Assembly (NCBI RefSeq): GCF_000758165.1
Contig: NZ_JNUP01000064.1
Coordinates: 186,001-250,000 of the forward strand
DNA from: Spirochaeta lutea
Lineage (GTDB): Bacteria > Spirochaetota > Spirochaetia > DSM-27196 > Salinispiraceae
Direction: 5' to 3'
Length of the DNA: 64,000 nt
The notes beneath the pieces were generated by a model that ran no database searches, was not told the origin of the DNA, and worked only from the letters and a program-made list of their open reading frames with translations. Below are positions 52,412 through 61,653 of this stretch, one piece after another. The translations under genes were made by a program, and so were the position numbers. Within the stretch, counting starts at the first letter, position 1; every line of letters begins with the position of its first letter.

Positions 52412-54874
52412 ATGGATTATAAGCATGTAATAAAACAGATGACCCTGGAAGAGAAGGTGTCTCTGCTTTCCGGAAAAAACTTCTGGGAGAGTCAAGAGTT
52501 GGAGCGCCTTAATGTGCCGGGGATGTTTCTGGCTGACGGTCCTCACGGAATCCGGCGCCAGGCTGCGGCAGCCGATCATCTGGGGTTGAACGAGAGCATA
52601 CCCGCTACCTGTTATCCCACGGCGGCTACGGTGGCCAACAGCTGGGATGTGGAATTAGCCCAGGAGGTCGGAACCCATTTGGGACGGGAGGCGGCCAGTC
52701 AGCAGGTAAACGTCCTTTTAGGGCCGGGAATGAATATCAAGCGGAATCCCCTATGCGGCCGGAATTTTGAATACTTCAGCGAGGATCCATACCTGACGGG
52801 AAAGATGGCGGCGGCCTACGTCCGGGGAATCCAGGCCGGGGGAATCGGGGCCCATGTGAGCGGCGCTCCGTCCACGAGCCGGGGCATTGCAGCGTGTATT
52901 AAACACTTCGCGGTGAACAACCAAGAAACCCGGCGGATGTCCATCGATGTGGTGGTGGATGAACGGACCCTCAGGGAAATCTACCTGACCGGTTTTGAGA
53001 TCGCCGTTCGGGAGGGAAGGCCCCGGGTGGTGATGTCCTCCTACAACAAGGTCAACGGTGAATATACCAACGAGAATATGCATCTGCTCCGGGAGATTCT
53101 TCGGGAGGAATGGGGATTCCAAGGCTGCGTGGTAACCGATTGGGGGGGCGGAAACGAGCGTGTCCGGGGGCTGCTGGCCGGAAACGAGCTGGAGATGCCC
53201 GGAACCGGTGGAGAGTCCAACCGGGAGGTGCTTGAGGCTGTCCGCCGGGGAGAACTTGAGGAGGCGGTGGTCGACGAGGCCCTGGAACGGTTGCTGGCCC
53301 TGGCTGATGAGACCTCCCAAGCCCTGGTGTGGAAGAACCAGAAAATCCCCCGGGATCACCATCAAACAGCCTGTAAGGCCGCGGAGGAATCCATCGTTCT
53401 GTTAAAGAACCAGGATACCATCCTGCCCCTGGATACCTCGAAGACCCTTGCAGTGATCGGCGATTTCGCCCAAACACCGCGCTACCAGGGTGCCGGCTCC
53501 TCCCGGGTCAATCCCACCCAGCTGGAATCCGCCCTGGACCGGTTGGAGTCCTCGGAGTTGAGGATTATCGGCTACGAGCCGGGGTTCCACCGGTTTGGCA
53601 AGAAGAGCAGCGATCTGGTGGAACGGGCCTGCGGCCTGGCAGCCCAGGCTGATACGGTTCTCCTGTACCTGGGACTGGATGAGGTCAGCGAGGCAGAGGG
53701 GGTGGACCGGACGAGTCTGGCCCTGCCGGAGAACCAGCTGGACCTGCTGGAAGCCCTGGTAGGGGTGCATTCCCGCATCGTGGTGATACTATCCTGCGGA
53801 TCTGTGATCGAAATGCCCTGGATCGACGGGGTTTCTGCAGTGGTTCACGGCTATCTGGGCGGCCAGGCCGGTGCCCAGGCCATGGTCCGGGTACTCTTGG
53901 GGCTTGTGAATCCCTCGGGTAAGCTGGCGGAGACCTATCCCAAGACCTACCTGGATGTTCCTTCCGGGGCGAATTTCCCCGGGGGACAGGCTACCGTGGA
54001 GTATCGGGAAGGGCCGTATGTGGGCTACCGCTATTTTGACCGTCAGCCCGGGGGTATTCAATTTCCCTTCGGGTTCGGCCTGAGTTATACCAGCTTCGAA
54101 TACCATGACCTCCGGGTAGACAGCCGAGGCGCGCGGTTCACCCTGAGGAACACCGGGGCTCTGGCGGGAAAAGAGGTGGTACAGCTTTACATTCAGGGGC
54201 CGGGTCAAGCAGTGTACCGGCCGGAAAAGGAACTGAAGGGTTTTACGAAGGTGCATCTGGAGCCCGGAGAAAGCCGGGAGGTACACCTGGCCTTCGATGC
54301 CTACAGCTTCCGATTTTTTAATCTGAAAAAGAATGCCTGGGATGTGGAAAGCGGGATGTATACTATCTTTATCGGGGCATCCAGCCGGGATATCCGGCTG
54401 CAGGCCTCCCTGTCCGTGCAGGGTTCGGATTGCGGGAACCTCTACGACCTCCGGAGCCTGGAGCCCTACTTTACCGGCGAGGTGGAGAACATCGAAGAAC
54501 CAACCTTCGCCGCTCTGGTCGGCCGGCCCCTTCCGGAGACCCATTGGGGGAACAGGATCCCCATGGGGTACAACGATCCCCTCGCCCGGACCAAGTATGC
54601 CCGGGGCTGGTTCGGCCGCCTTACCCATAGCCTGATAATCTTTACCCATTGGCTGCTCTGGAAGATCGGTCAGCGGGACACCGCTAACCTCATCATGATG
54701 TCCTTTTATAACATGCCCTTCCGGGGGATCGCTAAAATGATGGGCGGCATGGTGTCCCGGCGCATGGCCGAGGGGTTTCTCATGATGGTTAACGGTCATT
54801 TTTTTAAGGGATTTACACGTCTGATTACAAAAGAAAAACAAGAAAAGGAAGTTGAGTATGAATACCGCACATAG
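52412..54874 (+). CDS. GH3-C: family-3 beta-glycosidase with intact catalytic residues
   Basis: An 820-residue paralogue of GH3-B with the same three domains and extension. Nucleophile Asp243 is in VVTDWGGGNE and acid/base Glu429 in SEAEGVDRTSL, so it should be an active beta-glucosidase-like enzyme. It has GPGMNIKRNPLCGRNFEYFS and KHFAVNNQETRR, plus an insert of about 11 residues (GAHVSGAPSTSRG, about 150-162) missing from GH3-B. No signal peptide; the C-terminal helices (THSLIIFTHWLLWKIG, ANLIMMSFYNMPFRGIAKMM) suggest cytoplasmic membrane association. The 3' end overlaps the GtrA gene by 17 bases. Its own leader holds element copy C. Confidence 0.92.
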   Translation: MDYKHVIKQMTLEEKVSLLSGKNFWESQELERLNVPGMFLADGPHGIRRQAAAADHLGLNESIPATCYPTAATVANSWDVELAQEVGTHLGREAASQQVNVLLGPGMNIKRNPLCGRNFEYFSEDPYLTGKMAAAYVRGIQAGGIGAHVSGAPSTSRGIAACIKHFAVNNQETRRMSIDVVVDERTLREIYLTGFEIAVREGRPRVVMSSYNKVNGEYTNENMHLLREILREEWGFQGCVVTDWGGGNERVRGLLAGNELEMPGTGGESNREVLEAVRRGELEEAVVDEALERLLALADETSQALVWKNQKIPRDHHQTACKAAEESIVLLKNQDTILPLDTSKTLAVIGDFAQTPRYQGAGSSRVNPTQLESALDRLESSELRIIGYEPGFHRFGKKSSDLVERACGLAAQADTVLLYLGLDEVSEAEGVDRTSLALPENQLDLLEALVGVHSRIVVILSCGSVIEMPWIDGVSAVVHGYLGGQAGAQAMVRVLLGLVNPSGKLAETYPKTYLDVPSGANFPGGQATVEYREGPYVGYRYFDRQPGGIQFPFGFGLSYTSFEYHDLRVDSRGARFTLRNTGALAGKEVVQLYIQGPGQAVYRPEKELKGFTKVHLEPGESREVHLAFDAYSFRFFNLKKNAWDVESGMYTIFIGASSRDIRLQASLSVQGSDCGNLYDLRSLEPYFTGEVENIEEPTFAALVGRPLPETHWGNRIPMGYNDPLARTKYARGWFGRLTHSLIIFTHWLLWKIGQRDTANLIMMSFYNMPFRGIAKMMGGMVSRRMAEGFLMMVNGHFFKGFTRLITKEKQEKEVEYEYRT

Positions 54875-55559
54875 CCCCGAGGAAGCGAAATTAAAACCAA
54901 AACGGGATATTCCCGTAATCAGCAATCTGGCGGCCTGGTGGAATCGGTTTGTGGAAAAACACCCCACCGTAGCCCAATTTGTGGTGTTTTTTATCCTGAG
55001 CAACGGGGTAACCCTGCTGCAAATGGTTCTGATGCCCGTGCTCAAGGAGGTGTTCGAACAGACTGCCCTGATCCACCGGGATTTTATCATCTGGCCGGTG
55101 GGACAGAACCTGGACGGATCTACCTACTATATTTTTAATTATCCCGGGGGAACCATCGCCAGCGGCGGCGGCGGGGGCTTAGCCTATTTCTTGGCCGTTC
55201 AAATCACCATAGGAATTGCCCAGGTAATCAACTTCTTTGCCCAGCGGAATATAACCTTCAAATCCAACGGTAACCCTTGGTGGTCCGCTCTGTGGTACCT
55301 CATTGCGTACATCATTATTACCATCGGCGCGGCGGCGGCCCAGGGGCTCTACAAGGCGCCGATTTACACCCTGCTGATGGATACCCTGGGGATGGGTGCC
55401 GCCGGGGAGGCCACAGCGGACGCCATTACGATGATTATTAATGCAACCATCTCCTTCTGGGTGTTTTTCCCGATATTCAAACTCATTTTTCGGAGGACTC
55501 CCGAAGAGCCCGGCGTATCACCCGAGCACGCCGGCGGTCAGGAAGGAGGCGGGGAATGA
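54858..55559 (+). CDS. GtrA-family membrane protein (putative lipid-linked sugar flippase)
   Basis: A 233-residue membrane protein. The ATG at 54858 is preceded by AAGGAAG inside the GH3-C end; a TTG two codons earlier is less likely. Four helices follow the GtrA pattern: AQFVVFFILSNGVTLLQMVL, then VINFFAQRNITFKSNGNPWW, where Asn-Arg-x-x-Thr-Phe is the family motif. GtrA proteins are thought to flip polyprenyl-phosphate-linked sugars. An insert between the first two helices (about 75-110) with GGTIASGGGGGLAY is unusual. Overlaps GH3-C and the GT2 gene on either side, so it is firmly part of that operon. Confidence 0.9.
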   Translation: MNTAHSPEEAKLKPKRDIPVISNLAAWWNRFVEKHPTVAQFVVFFILSNGVTLLQMVLMPVLKEVFEQTALIHRDFIIWPVGQNLDGSTYYIFNYPGGTIASGGGGGLAYFLAVQITIGIAQVINFFAQRNITFKSNGNPWWSALWYLIAYIIITIGAAAAQGLYKAPIYTLLMDTLGMGAAGEATADAITMIINATISFWVFFPIFKLIFRRTPEEPGVSPEHAGGQEGGGE

Positions 55560-56590
55560 CCAGGACGGAGGGGTTCTGCTTGACGGTGGTTGTGCCCTGT
55601 TATAACGCAGAATCCTATATGGCCAGGGCTGTGGATTCTGTTTTGAGTCCCGGTTTCGGGGATGTGGAGCTCATCCTGGTGAATGACGGCTCCCGGGATC
55701 GGACTGAGGCTCTGGCGGAAGGGTATGCCCGGGCGAATCCCGGCAGGGTACGGGCGGTCCATCAGGAGAACCGCGGTCACGGCGGGGCGGTGAATACAGG
55801 AATTGCCCTGGCCCGGGGTGCCTACCTGAAGGTCTTGGACAGCGATGATTGGTTTGATCTCCCGGCCTTCCGGCGGTTGGTGGAAACCCTGCGGATGCTG
55901 CTGTTCCGGGAAACCCCCGTGGACGCCCTGGTGAGCAACTATGTCTATGAAAAGCAGGGAGCCCGGCGGAAAAAAACCATGCATTACCGCAGGATTCTGT
56001 CTCGAAACAAGATTCTGACCTGGGACCAGGTGGGGCGGTTTCCAGCAGGGAAGTACCTGATGATGCACTCCCTCACTTACCGTACCCAGGTTCTTCGGGA
56101 GTCGGGTCTGAGGCTGCCGGAACATACCTACTATGTGGACAATCTGTTCGTCTGTGTGCCCATGCGCCGGGTACACTCCCTCTATTACCTGGATGAGGAT
56201 CTGTACCGCTACTACATCGGACGGGATGACCAGTCGGTGAATGAATCGGTGATGATCCGCCGGATCGACCAGCAGCTGCGGGTTAATACCCTGGTAATTG
56301 AGAACTTCCTGAGGGATCCCACGGGACGCAGGCGGCTGGAAGAGTACCTGTTTCATCATCTGGAGATTGTTACGGCAATATCCAGTGTTCTTCTCATCAA
56401 GGCGGGAACCCCGGAGCATACAGAGCTGAAGGATACCCTCTGGCAGGGTATCGCCGCCATGGACCCGGGATTGTATAAGCGTCTGCATCGCCGGGGGTTA
56501 GGGGTTCTGGTTAACCTTCCCGGCCTGGCTGGCAAACTAGCAGCAGCTACTGCCTACGGTATGACCCGTCTGCTTTTCGGCTTCAATTAA
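55556..56590 (+). CDS. family-2 glycosyltransferase
   Basis: A 344-residue inverting glycosyltransferase. The GT-A core shows LTVVVPCYNAESYMARAVDS (about 9-28), ELILVNDGSRDRT, ENRGHGGAVNTGIALARGAY and the metal-binding KVLDSDDWFD (about 97-106). The C-terminal part is helical with a weakly hydrophobic end (LAAATAYGMTRLLFGF) that may touch the membrane; there are no full transmembrane helices as in GtrB. It is coupled to the GtrA gene by a four-base overlap and probably supplies the glycosyl transfer whose product is flipped. Donor and acceptor are unknown. Confidence 0.9.
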   Translation: MTRTEGFCLTVVVPCYNAESYMARAVDSVLSPGFGDVELILVNDGSRDRTEALAEGYARANPGRVRAVHQENRGHGGAVNTGIALARGAYLKVLDSDDWFDLPAFRRLVETLRMLLFRETPVDALVSNYVYEKQGARRKKTMHYRRILSRNKILTWDQVGRFPAGKYLMMHSLTYRTQVLRESGLRLPEHTYYVDNLFVCVPMRRVHSLYYLDEDLYRYYIGRDDQSVNESVMIRRIDQQLRVNTLVIENFLRDPTGRRRLEEYLFHHLEIVTAISSVLLIKAGTPEHTELKDTLWQGIAAMDPGLYKRLHRRGLGVLVNLPGLAGKLAAATAYGMTRLLFGFN

Positions 56591-56677
56591 CGGGAGTGGG
56601 CGAGATTCTGGGGCTATGTACACAGATACATCATGTTCCTCAGCACTTGAGGAAAAATCAACAAGGAGATAAAGGCC

Positions 56678-59578
56678 ATGAGTATGACAAAAAAAAGCAG
56701 GAGACGGTGGATTATCGGACTATCCATCCTCGGTGTGTTTACCATCGCAGTAACCGTGGCACTGAATATATTCAGCGCCCACGCGGATATCTACCTGGGC
56801 CGCGGCAAGGCCGTGGTCACCCAGGCAGAAGGCACCGAAAATCTCCCCAGCATCTATTATGAAATGGATTACCCGTCCTATGAGGCCCTGAAAGAGGCCT
56901 CCGACGCCCTGGTTCAGGAAATCGAGGCCGAGGGAATGGTTCTTCTCAAGAATAACGGCGCCCTGCCCCTGGCAGAAACCGGCAGCCGGGTTACCCTCCT
57001 AGGCCGCAGCGCTGCTGATCCGGTTTACGGGGGATCCGGATCCGGCTCGGTGGATGTCTCCCTGGCGGTGGATCTGAGAACCGCCCTGGAGGACCGGGGT
57101 TTCACCGTAAACCCCGTGGCGTACCGGGAGATTGAGGAATTTGCCTCCTACGAGATGCGGCGAAACCAGGTGGGAGAAAGCATCCGGGCCTACAAGAACC
57201 CCCGGGGCCACATCGCCATGGACCGCCCCAGCCAATCCACCTACGACATCGGTGAAATGCCGGCTGACCAGTATTCCCCCCAGGCCCTGGAGAGTTTCTC
57301 CGATTACGGAGATGCAGCGGTGATCGTTCTCGGCCGACCCGGAGGGGAAGGCGGAGACCTGACCCAGGATATGAAGGGATTCGACGAAAATTACCAGCCC
57401 GGGCAGCATCAGTTGGAATTGAACCAGGATGAGAAAGATTTGATCACCCTGGCAAAACAGAATTTTGACCGGGTTGTGGTGGTGATCAACTCCAGCGCCG
57501 CCATGGAGCTGGGAATTCTGGAGGATGATCCCGGAGTGGATGCCATCCTTTGGGCGGGATCGCCGGGGCAAAGCGGATTTTATGCAGTAGCTGATGCCCT
57601 CCGGGGGGCGGTGAACCCCTCCGGCCGGACCGTGGACATTTATGCCAGGGATTTTACCGCCGATCCGACCTTCAACAATTTCGGGCACTTTCAGTATGAG
57701 AATATTCACGGTGGAAACGCATCCGGGGAAGGGTTCTTTGTCCAGTACCGGGAAGGAATTTACTACGGCTACCGCTACTATGAAACCGCTGCCGCTGAGG
57801 GATTTATCGACTATGACCGAGCCGTGGTGTATCCTTTTGGATACGGTCTGAGTTACACCGACTTTGCATGGCAGATCACCGGATCGCGGATGGGCGATAC
57901 CGAAGGGTTCATTGAGGTGGACGTTCAGGTAACCAATACAGGGGACCGTTTTGCCGGGAAGGATGTGGTGCAGCTCTATGTATCGCCCCCCTATTACCCG
58001 GGTGGCATTGAAAAACCCGAGGTAGTACTGGCGGACTTTGCGAAAACCGGGCTGCTTGCCCCTGGAGACTCCGAGGTGGTAACCCTATCGGTCCGAGTGG
58101 AGGATCTTGCATCCTACGATTACGAGGATGAACGGGCCTATGTTCTGGAAGAGGGCGACTACGGGATCCGGATTCAAGACAACTCCCATGACCTAAAAGA
58201 GGGTATCCAAGAGCTTAGCTACCGGGTAGACCGGACAGTGGTATACAACGGAAATAATCACCGGACCTCGGATCAACAGGAGGTTACCAACCAGTTTGAT
58301 GACGTATCCGCCCTCTTTTCCGACAGCCCTGAGAAGGGCAGGGTCGTTAACCTGAGCCGGGCGGATTTTGCCGGTACCTTCCCCCAGGCGCCCTCGGGAG
58401 ACGATTTTGAGGCAAGTGAGCAGGTTATTCAGGCCTTCCAAGCCTATGTAGCCTCGGAACATGCGGATCCCGATGATGAAATGCCCACCATCAAAGCAGA
58501 AAACGGACTCTACCTCATTGATATGCGGGGTGTGGACTACGATGATGCCCTCTGGGAGGTGTTCCTAGACCAGATTGACCCTGCGGACATTGCACGGATT
58601 GTAATCAGCTCCGCCTACACCACCGCACCCATCGAGGATCTGGGTAAACCCATGACGGTGGATCTGGACGGTCCTGCGGGAATCTCCGCATTCATGGGGG
58701 ATATCCACGGATCGGCCTTTCCCTCGGCGGTGGTCATTGCATCCACCTACAATACCGATCTTGCCTCCGAGATGGGCCGAATGGTCGGTAACGAAGGGCT
58801 GGCATACGGGGTGAACGGCTGGTATGCCCCGGCGGTAAACATCCACCGATCTCCCTTCGCGGGCCGAAACTTTGAGTACTACTCCGAGGATCCGGTACTA
58901 TCCGGCCGGATGGCCACCGGGGTTGTGGAGGGTGCTGCCGATAAGGGTATGTACACCTTCTTGAAGCACTTTGCCTTGAACGACCAAGAGACCAACCGGG
59001 TGAACAACGGAGTCGCCGTCTGGGCCAACGAACAGGCCATCCGAGAGATATACCTGAAGCCCTTTGAGATGGTGGTAAAGAATGCCGCTACAACCCTGCC
59101 GTACCTGGATGCGGAATCGGGAGAGCTCAGGGAAAAACCCGCAAAGGCCTCCACCGCATTCATGAGTTCCTTCAACCGGATCGGCGGGGTCTGGGCAGGG
59201 GGATCAGAACCCCTTCTTCAGACCGTCCTGCGGGATGAATGGGGATTCGAAGGTACGGTCATCAGCGACTTCAATCTGTACAGCCACATGTACGTCAACC
59301 AGGGTCTGGCGGCCGGGACCGACATCAACATAACCTTCGACTCCATGAAGTCCATCGAAGACAGCTCCAGCCCAACAGCAGTCCAGCATCTCCGGCGCAG
59401 CGCCCACCGGCTGTTCTACACCGTGGCAAACAGCAGCGCCATGAACGGCTTTGTGTCGGGTACCACCATCCACTACACCATGGCACCCTGGCGCATCTGG
59501 CTCATCGTGGCCGATGTTCTTATCGGATTGTTCATTCTTTTCGGGGTGATTCGACTGATCCTAAAAAGCAGATCCTAA
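56678..59578 (+). CDS. GH3-D: domain-swapped GH3 enzyme with a membrane segment at each end
   Basis: A 966-residue protein in which the usual GH3 order is reversed. Residues about 11-31 form a membrane anchor (RRRWIIGLSILGVFTIAVTV). The GH3 C-terminal domain comes first (about 80-330; EGMVLLKNNGALPL, acid/base Glu224 in RPGGEGGDL). A fibronectin-like domain follows (about 400-510), then a linker and the barrel (about 600-920; DLDGPAGIS, HRSPFAGRNFEYYSEDPVLS, LKHFALNDQETNR, nucleophile Asp864 in VISDFNLYS). A second helix lies at about 940-962 (WLIVADVLIGLFILFGVIRL). Both carboxylates are present. With a Lys/Arg-rich start the catalytic part should face outward. Reversed GH3s are known, for example from Ruminococcus. 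Confidence 0.9.
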   Translation: MSMTKKSRRRWIIGLSILGVFTIAVTVALNIFSAHADIYLGRGKAVVTQAEGTENLPSIYYEMDYPSYEALKEASDALVQEIEAEGMVLLKNNGALPLAETGSRVTLLGRSAADPVYGGSGSGSVDVSLAVDLRTALEDRGFTVNPVAYREIEEFASYEMRRNQVGESIRAYKNPRGHIAMDRPSQSTYDIGEMPADQYSPQALESFSDYGDAAVIVLGRPGGEGGDLTQDMKGFDENYQPGQHQLELNQDEKDLITLAKQNFDRVVVVINSSAAMELGILEDDPGVDAILWAGSPGQSGFYAVADALRGAVNPSGRTVDIYARDFTADPTFNNFGHFQYENIHGGNASGEGFFVQYREGIYYGYRYYETAAAEGFIDYDRAVVYPFGYGLSYTDFAWQITGSRMGDTEGFIEVDVQVTNTGDRFAGKDVVQLYVSPPYYPGGIEKPEVVLADFAKTGLLAPGDSEVVTLSVRVEDLASYDYEDERAYVLEEGDYGIRIQDNSHDLKEGIQELSYRVDRTVVYNGNNHRTSDQQEVTNQFDDVSALFSDSPEKGRVVNLSRADFAGTFPQAPSGDDFEASEQVIQAFQAYVASEHADPDDEMPTIKAENGLYLIDMRGVDYDDALWEVFLDQIDPADIARIVISSAYTTAPIEDLGKPMTVDLDGPAGISAFMGDIHGSAFPSAVVIASTYNTDLASEMGRMVGNEGLAYGVNGWYAPAVNIHRSPFAGRNFEYYSEDPVLSGRMATGVVEGAADKGMYTFLKHFALNDQETNRVNNGVAVWANEQAIREIYLKPFEMVVKNAATTLPYLDAESGELREKPAKASTAFMSSFNRIGGVWAGGSEPLLQTVLRDEWGFEGTVISDFNLYSHMYVNQGLAAGTDINITFDSMKSIEDSSSPTAVQHLRRSAHRLFYTVANSSAMNGFVSGTTIHYTMAPWRIWLIVADVLIGLFILFGVIRLILKSRS

Positions 59579-59590
59579 GGGAGGACCGAC

Positions 59591-60928
59591 ATGATCCAAG
59601 ATGTACAACTACCAACCCGGACCGGAACGATTCTCACGCCTCTTTCGGTCCTGAGCCTTGCTGCTGCGGCCCTGCTTCTTGCTGGCTGCGGCAGTACTGG
59701 GAACTCGAACAGCACCGACGGCGCCGACAATGCTTCTGGGCGTAGTCCGGGCAGCGGAGCATCCGCCGAAACCGGCAATACCGGAGACCGGAAATACTCC
59801 GTAACATTGGACACCGTGCTCCACGGCAGCCTGCAAACCGAACCGGAAATTACCCACGGCCAGACCCTGCCCGAGGGGACCCGGATAACCCTGAACGCCC
59901 AGGCGGACCCGGGGTACGCCCTGGACTCGGTCTACTACTCCGTAGCCGGTCCCTGGGGGCCCATGTATTTCGAATCCACCGAGGCTACCATGGAGGTAAC
60001 CCTCACCCAGGATATTAGTCTGGGGGCATCCTTCCTGCCCGAAAAGGACGTGGCGGGATTTTCGGAGCGGCAGGACATCCTGTACGCCCAACCCGGGGTC
60101 AAACCCCTGAAGTACGATGTGTTTATACCCGAGGGAGCCCAAGACTTACCCCTGGTCATCATCACCCACGGGGGCGGCTGGTCCAGCAATGACGAGAACA
60201 TCATGCGCGGCATGGCCCGGGAAATGGTCCGTACGGGCCGTTACGTGGTGGCCAGCATCGATTACCGCTGGGTCGGGACCCTGGACGGCGATGCCCGGGA
60301 AAACACCGTGGCTGATCTGATCGAAGATGTATACGGAGCGGTTCTGCATATCCAGGAGCATGCCCGGGATTACGGTGCGGATCCTGAACGTATCGCCCTT
60401 ACAGGTGACAGCGCCGGGGGGCATCTTACCGCTGCCATGGCCACCATGGTGGAGCGAATCGGTTCAGGGGGATTTGAATCCGGGAACTACCGGTACGAGC
60501 CCTCCTACCTGCCCAGGGGTATGAGCCTGGAGCAGGCCCGGCAATCCCTGGCACAGGCCATCCGGGTGGTCGCGCCGAGCTACGGGGTATTCGGAGGAAC
60601 GCATCTGGCACAGTTCACCCGGGGCGGTACAGGCTCCGAAGAGCTTGCGGCCATATCTCCGGTGGCTCAGATACCCCCGGCGGAGCAACGCCGGCTGCCC
60701 CACTACCTGATCCGCGGCGGATCGGATCCCCTGATCACCCCGGACATGGTGGATGAGTACGCCGAGGCCCTGGAGGCAGCGGGGCATCCGGTTAAGCGGG
60801 TGGAGGTCCCGGGGGCCGGCCACGCCTTCTTCGACTGGAAACCCGATGCTCAAACCCGGCGGACCTTCCAGAGGTTCGGCGTCCCCTATATCCGGGATAT
60901 GCTGGAGTTTTTCGACCAGTATTTGTAG
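59591..60928 (+). CDS. alpha/beta-hydrolase esterase lipoprotein
   Basis: A 445-residue exported lipoprotein (LAAAALLLAGCG, Cys about 33) followed by a Ser/Gly-rich linker and a small beta repeat of the InlB/Listeria-Bacteroides kind (about 65-145; PEGTRITLNAQADPGYALDS). The catalytic domain resembles BD-FAE/carboxylesterases: oxyanion THGGGWSSNDEN, nucleophile Ser in LTGDSAGGHLT, acid in IRGGSDPLITPDM and His in PGAGHAFFDW. It would remove acyl or acetyl groups from a glycan, complementing GH3-D, whose gene ends 12 bases upstream. GGGAGG precedes the ATG. A strong terminator follows. Confidence 0.9.
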   Translation: MIQDVQLPTRTGTILTPLSVLSLAAAALLLAGCGSTGNSNSTDGADNASGRSPGSGASAETGNTGDRKYSVTLDTVLHGSLQTEPEITHGQTLPEGTRITLNAQADPGYALDSVYYSVAGPWGPMYFESTEATMEVTLTQDISLGASFLPEKDVAGFSERQDILYAQPGVKPLKYDVFIPEGAQDLPLVIITHGGGWSSNDENIMRGMAREMVRTGRYVVASIDYRWVGTLDGDARENTVADLIEDVYGAVLHIQEHARDYGADPERIALTGDSAGGHLTAAMATMVERIGSGGFESGNYRYEPSYLPRGMSLEQARQSLAQAIRVVAPSYGVFGGTHLAQFTRGGTGSEELAAISPVAQIPPAEQRRLPHYLIRGGSDPLITPDMVDEYAEALEAAGHPVKRVEVPGAGHAFFDWKPDAQTRRTFQRFGVPYIRDMLEFFDQYL

Positions 60929-60949
60929 ACGGGCCTGAGTATATTCCTT

Positions 60950-61000
60950 CCCCGGCCGCCCGCGGTGTGGTCTAACCTTCTCAAGGGGCGGCCGGGGCTT
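60950..61000 (+). terminator. terminator after the esterase gene
   Basis: A 12-base-pair stem CCCCGGCCGCCC / GGGCGGCCGGGG encloses 24 bases, followed by CTTTATAAT. The T-run is short, but the stem is very strong. It separates the GH3-C to esterase operon from mgsA. Confidence 0.75.
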
Positions 61001-61026
61001 TATAATCACCCTAAAAAGGAAGTCCC

Positions 61027-61506
61027 ATGAATATACGCAAAACTATTGCCCTGGTAGCCCATGATAACCGCAAGTCCGATCTTGTCGAATGGGTGCAGTA
61101 CAACTGGAAGAGGCTGCAAGGTCATAGGCTGGTCTGCACCGGGACCACCGGCAAGCTGGTGTCCCAGGCCTTCGCGGCGAAGTCCCAGGCTACCGGGGAT
61201 GTTATTCCCGAGATTCTTCGGATGAAGAGCGGCCCCCTGGGAGGGGATCAGCAGCTTGGGGCGATGATCGCCGAGGGTAAGGTGGATATTATGGTGTTTC
61301 TCTGGGACCCCATGGAGCCCCAGCCTCACGACGTCGATGTCCGGGCCCTGGAACGAATCGCCGTACTCTACAATATTCCCTACGCTTCCAACCGGGCCAC
61401 TGCTGATTTTTTAATCTCCTCGGAACTGTTCCTGGCGGATTACCACCCGGTGCGGAAGGATTACGAGGAATACATTCACCGCTCGATTCAACATCTGGGA
61501 CGGTAG
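61027..61506 (+). CDS. mgsA: methylglyoxal synthase
   Basis: Converts dihydroxyacetone phosphate to methylglyoxal and phosphate, a bypass used when sugar phosphates build up. The 159-residue protein begins MNIRKTIALVAHDNRKSDLV and carries the catalytic-Asp motif RMKSGPLGGDQQLGAMIAEG (about 66-85), TGTTGKLV for phosphate binding and FLWDPMEPQPHDVDVRAL. Length is normal. AAAAGGAAG precedes the ATG. Its place in a sugar-hydrolase island suits overflow control when hydrolysis releases much sugar; that link is inference. Confidence 0.95.
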   Translation: MNIRKTIALVAHDNRKSDLVEWVQYNWKRLQGHRLVCTGTTGKLVSQAFAAKSQATGDVIPEILRMKSGPLGGDQQLGAMIAEGKVDIMVFLWDPMEPQPHDVDVRALERIAVLYNIPYASNRATADFLISSELFLADYHPVRKDYEEYIHRSIQHLGR

Positions 61507-61554
61507 CGTCCTCAGGGGGCATCTGAACCGCTCGGCTCAATGCGGCCGGCATGG

Positions 61555-61608
61555 CTCAGCCCGGTGTGACTCAGCTCGGTGTGACTCAGCTCGGTGTGAC
61601 TCAGCTCA
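61555..61608. repeat. 15-bp tandem repeat, about 3.6 units
   Basis: The unit CTCAGCTCGGTGTGA occurs at 61555 (one mismatch), 61570 and 61585, with a partial unit at 61600. It lies in the gap between mgsA and glf. Read in one frame it would give GVTQL repeats, but no ribosome-binding site supports translation. Confidence 0.85.
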
Positions 61609-61653
61609 ATATTGCCCGGCTAACCCGCCTCCCTCGCGCCCGGGCACTAACCC

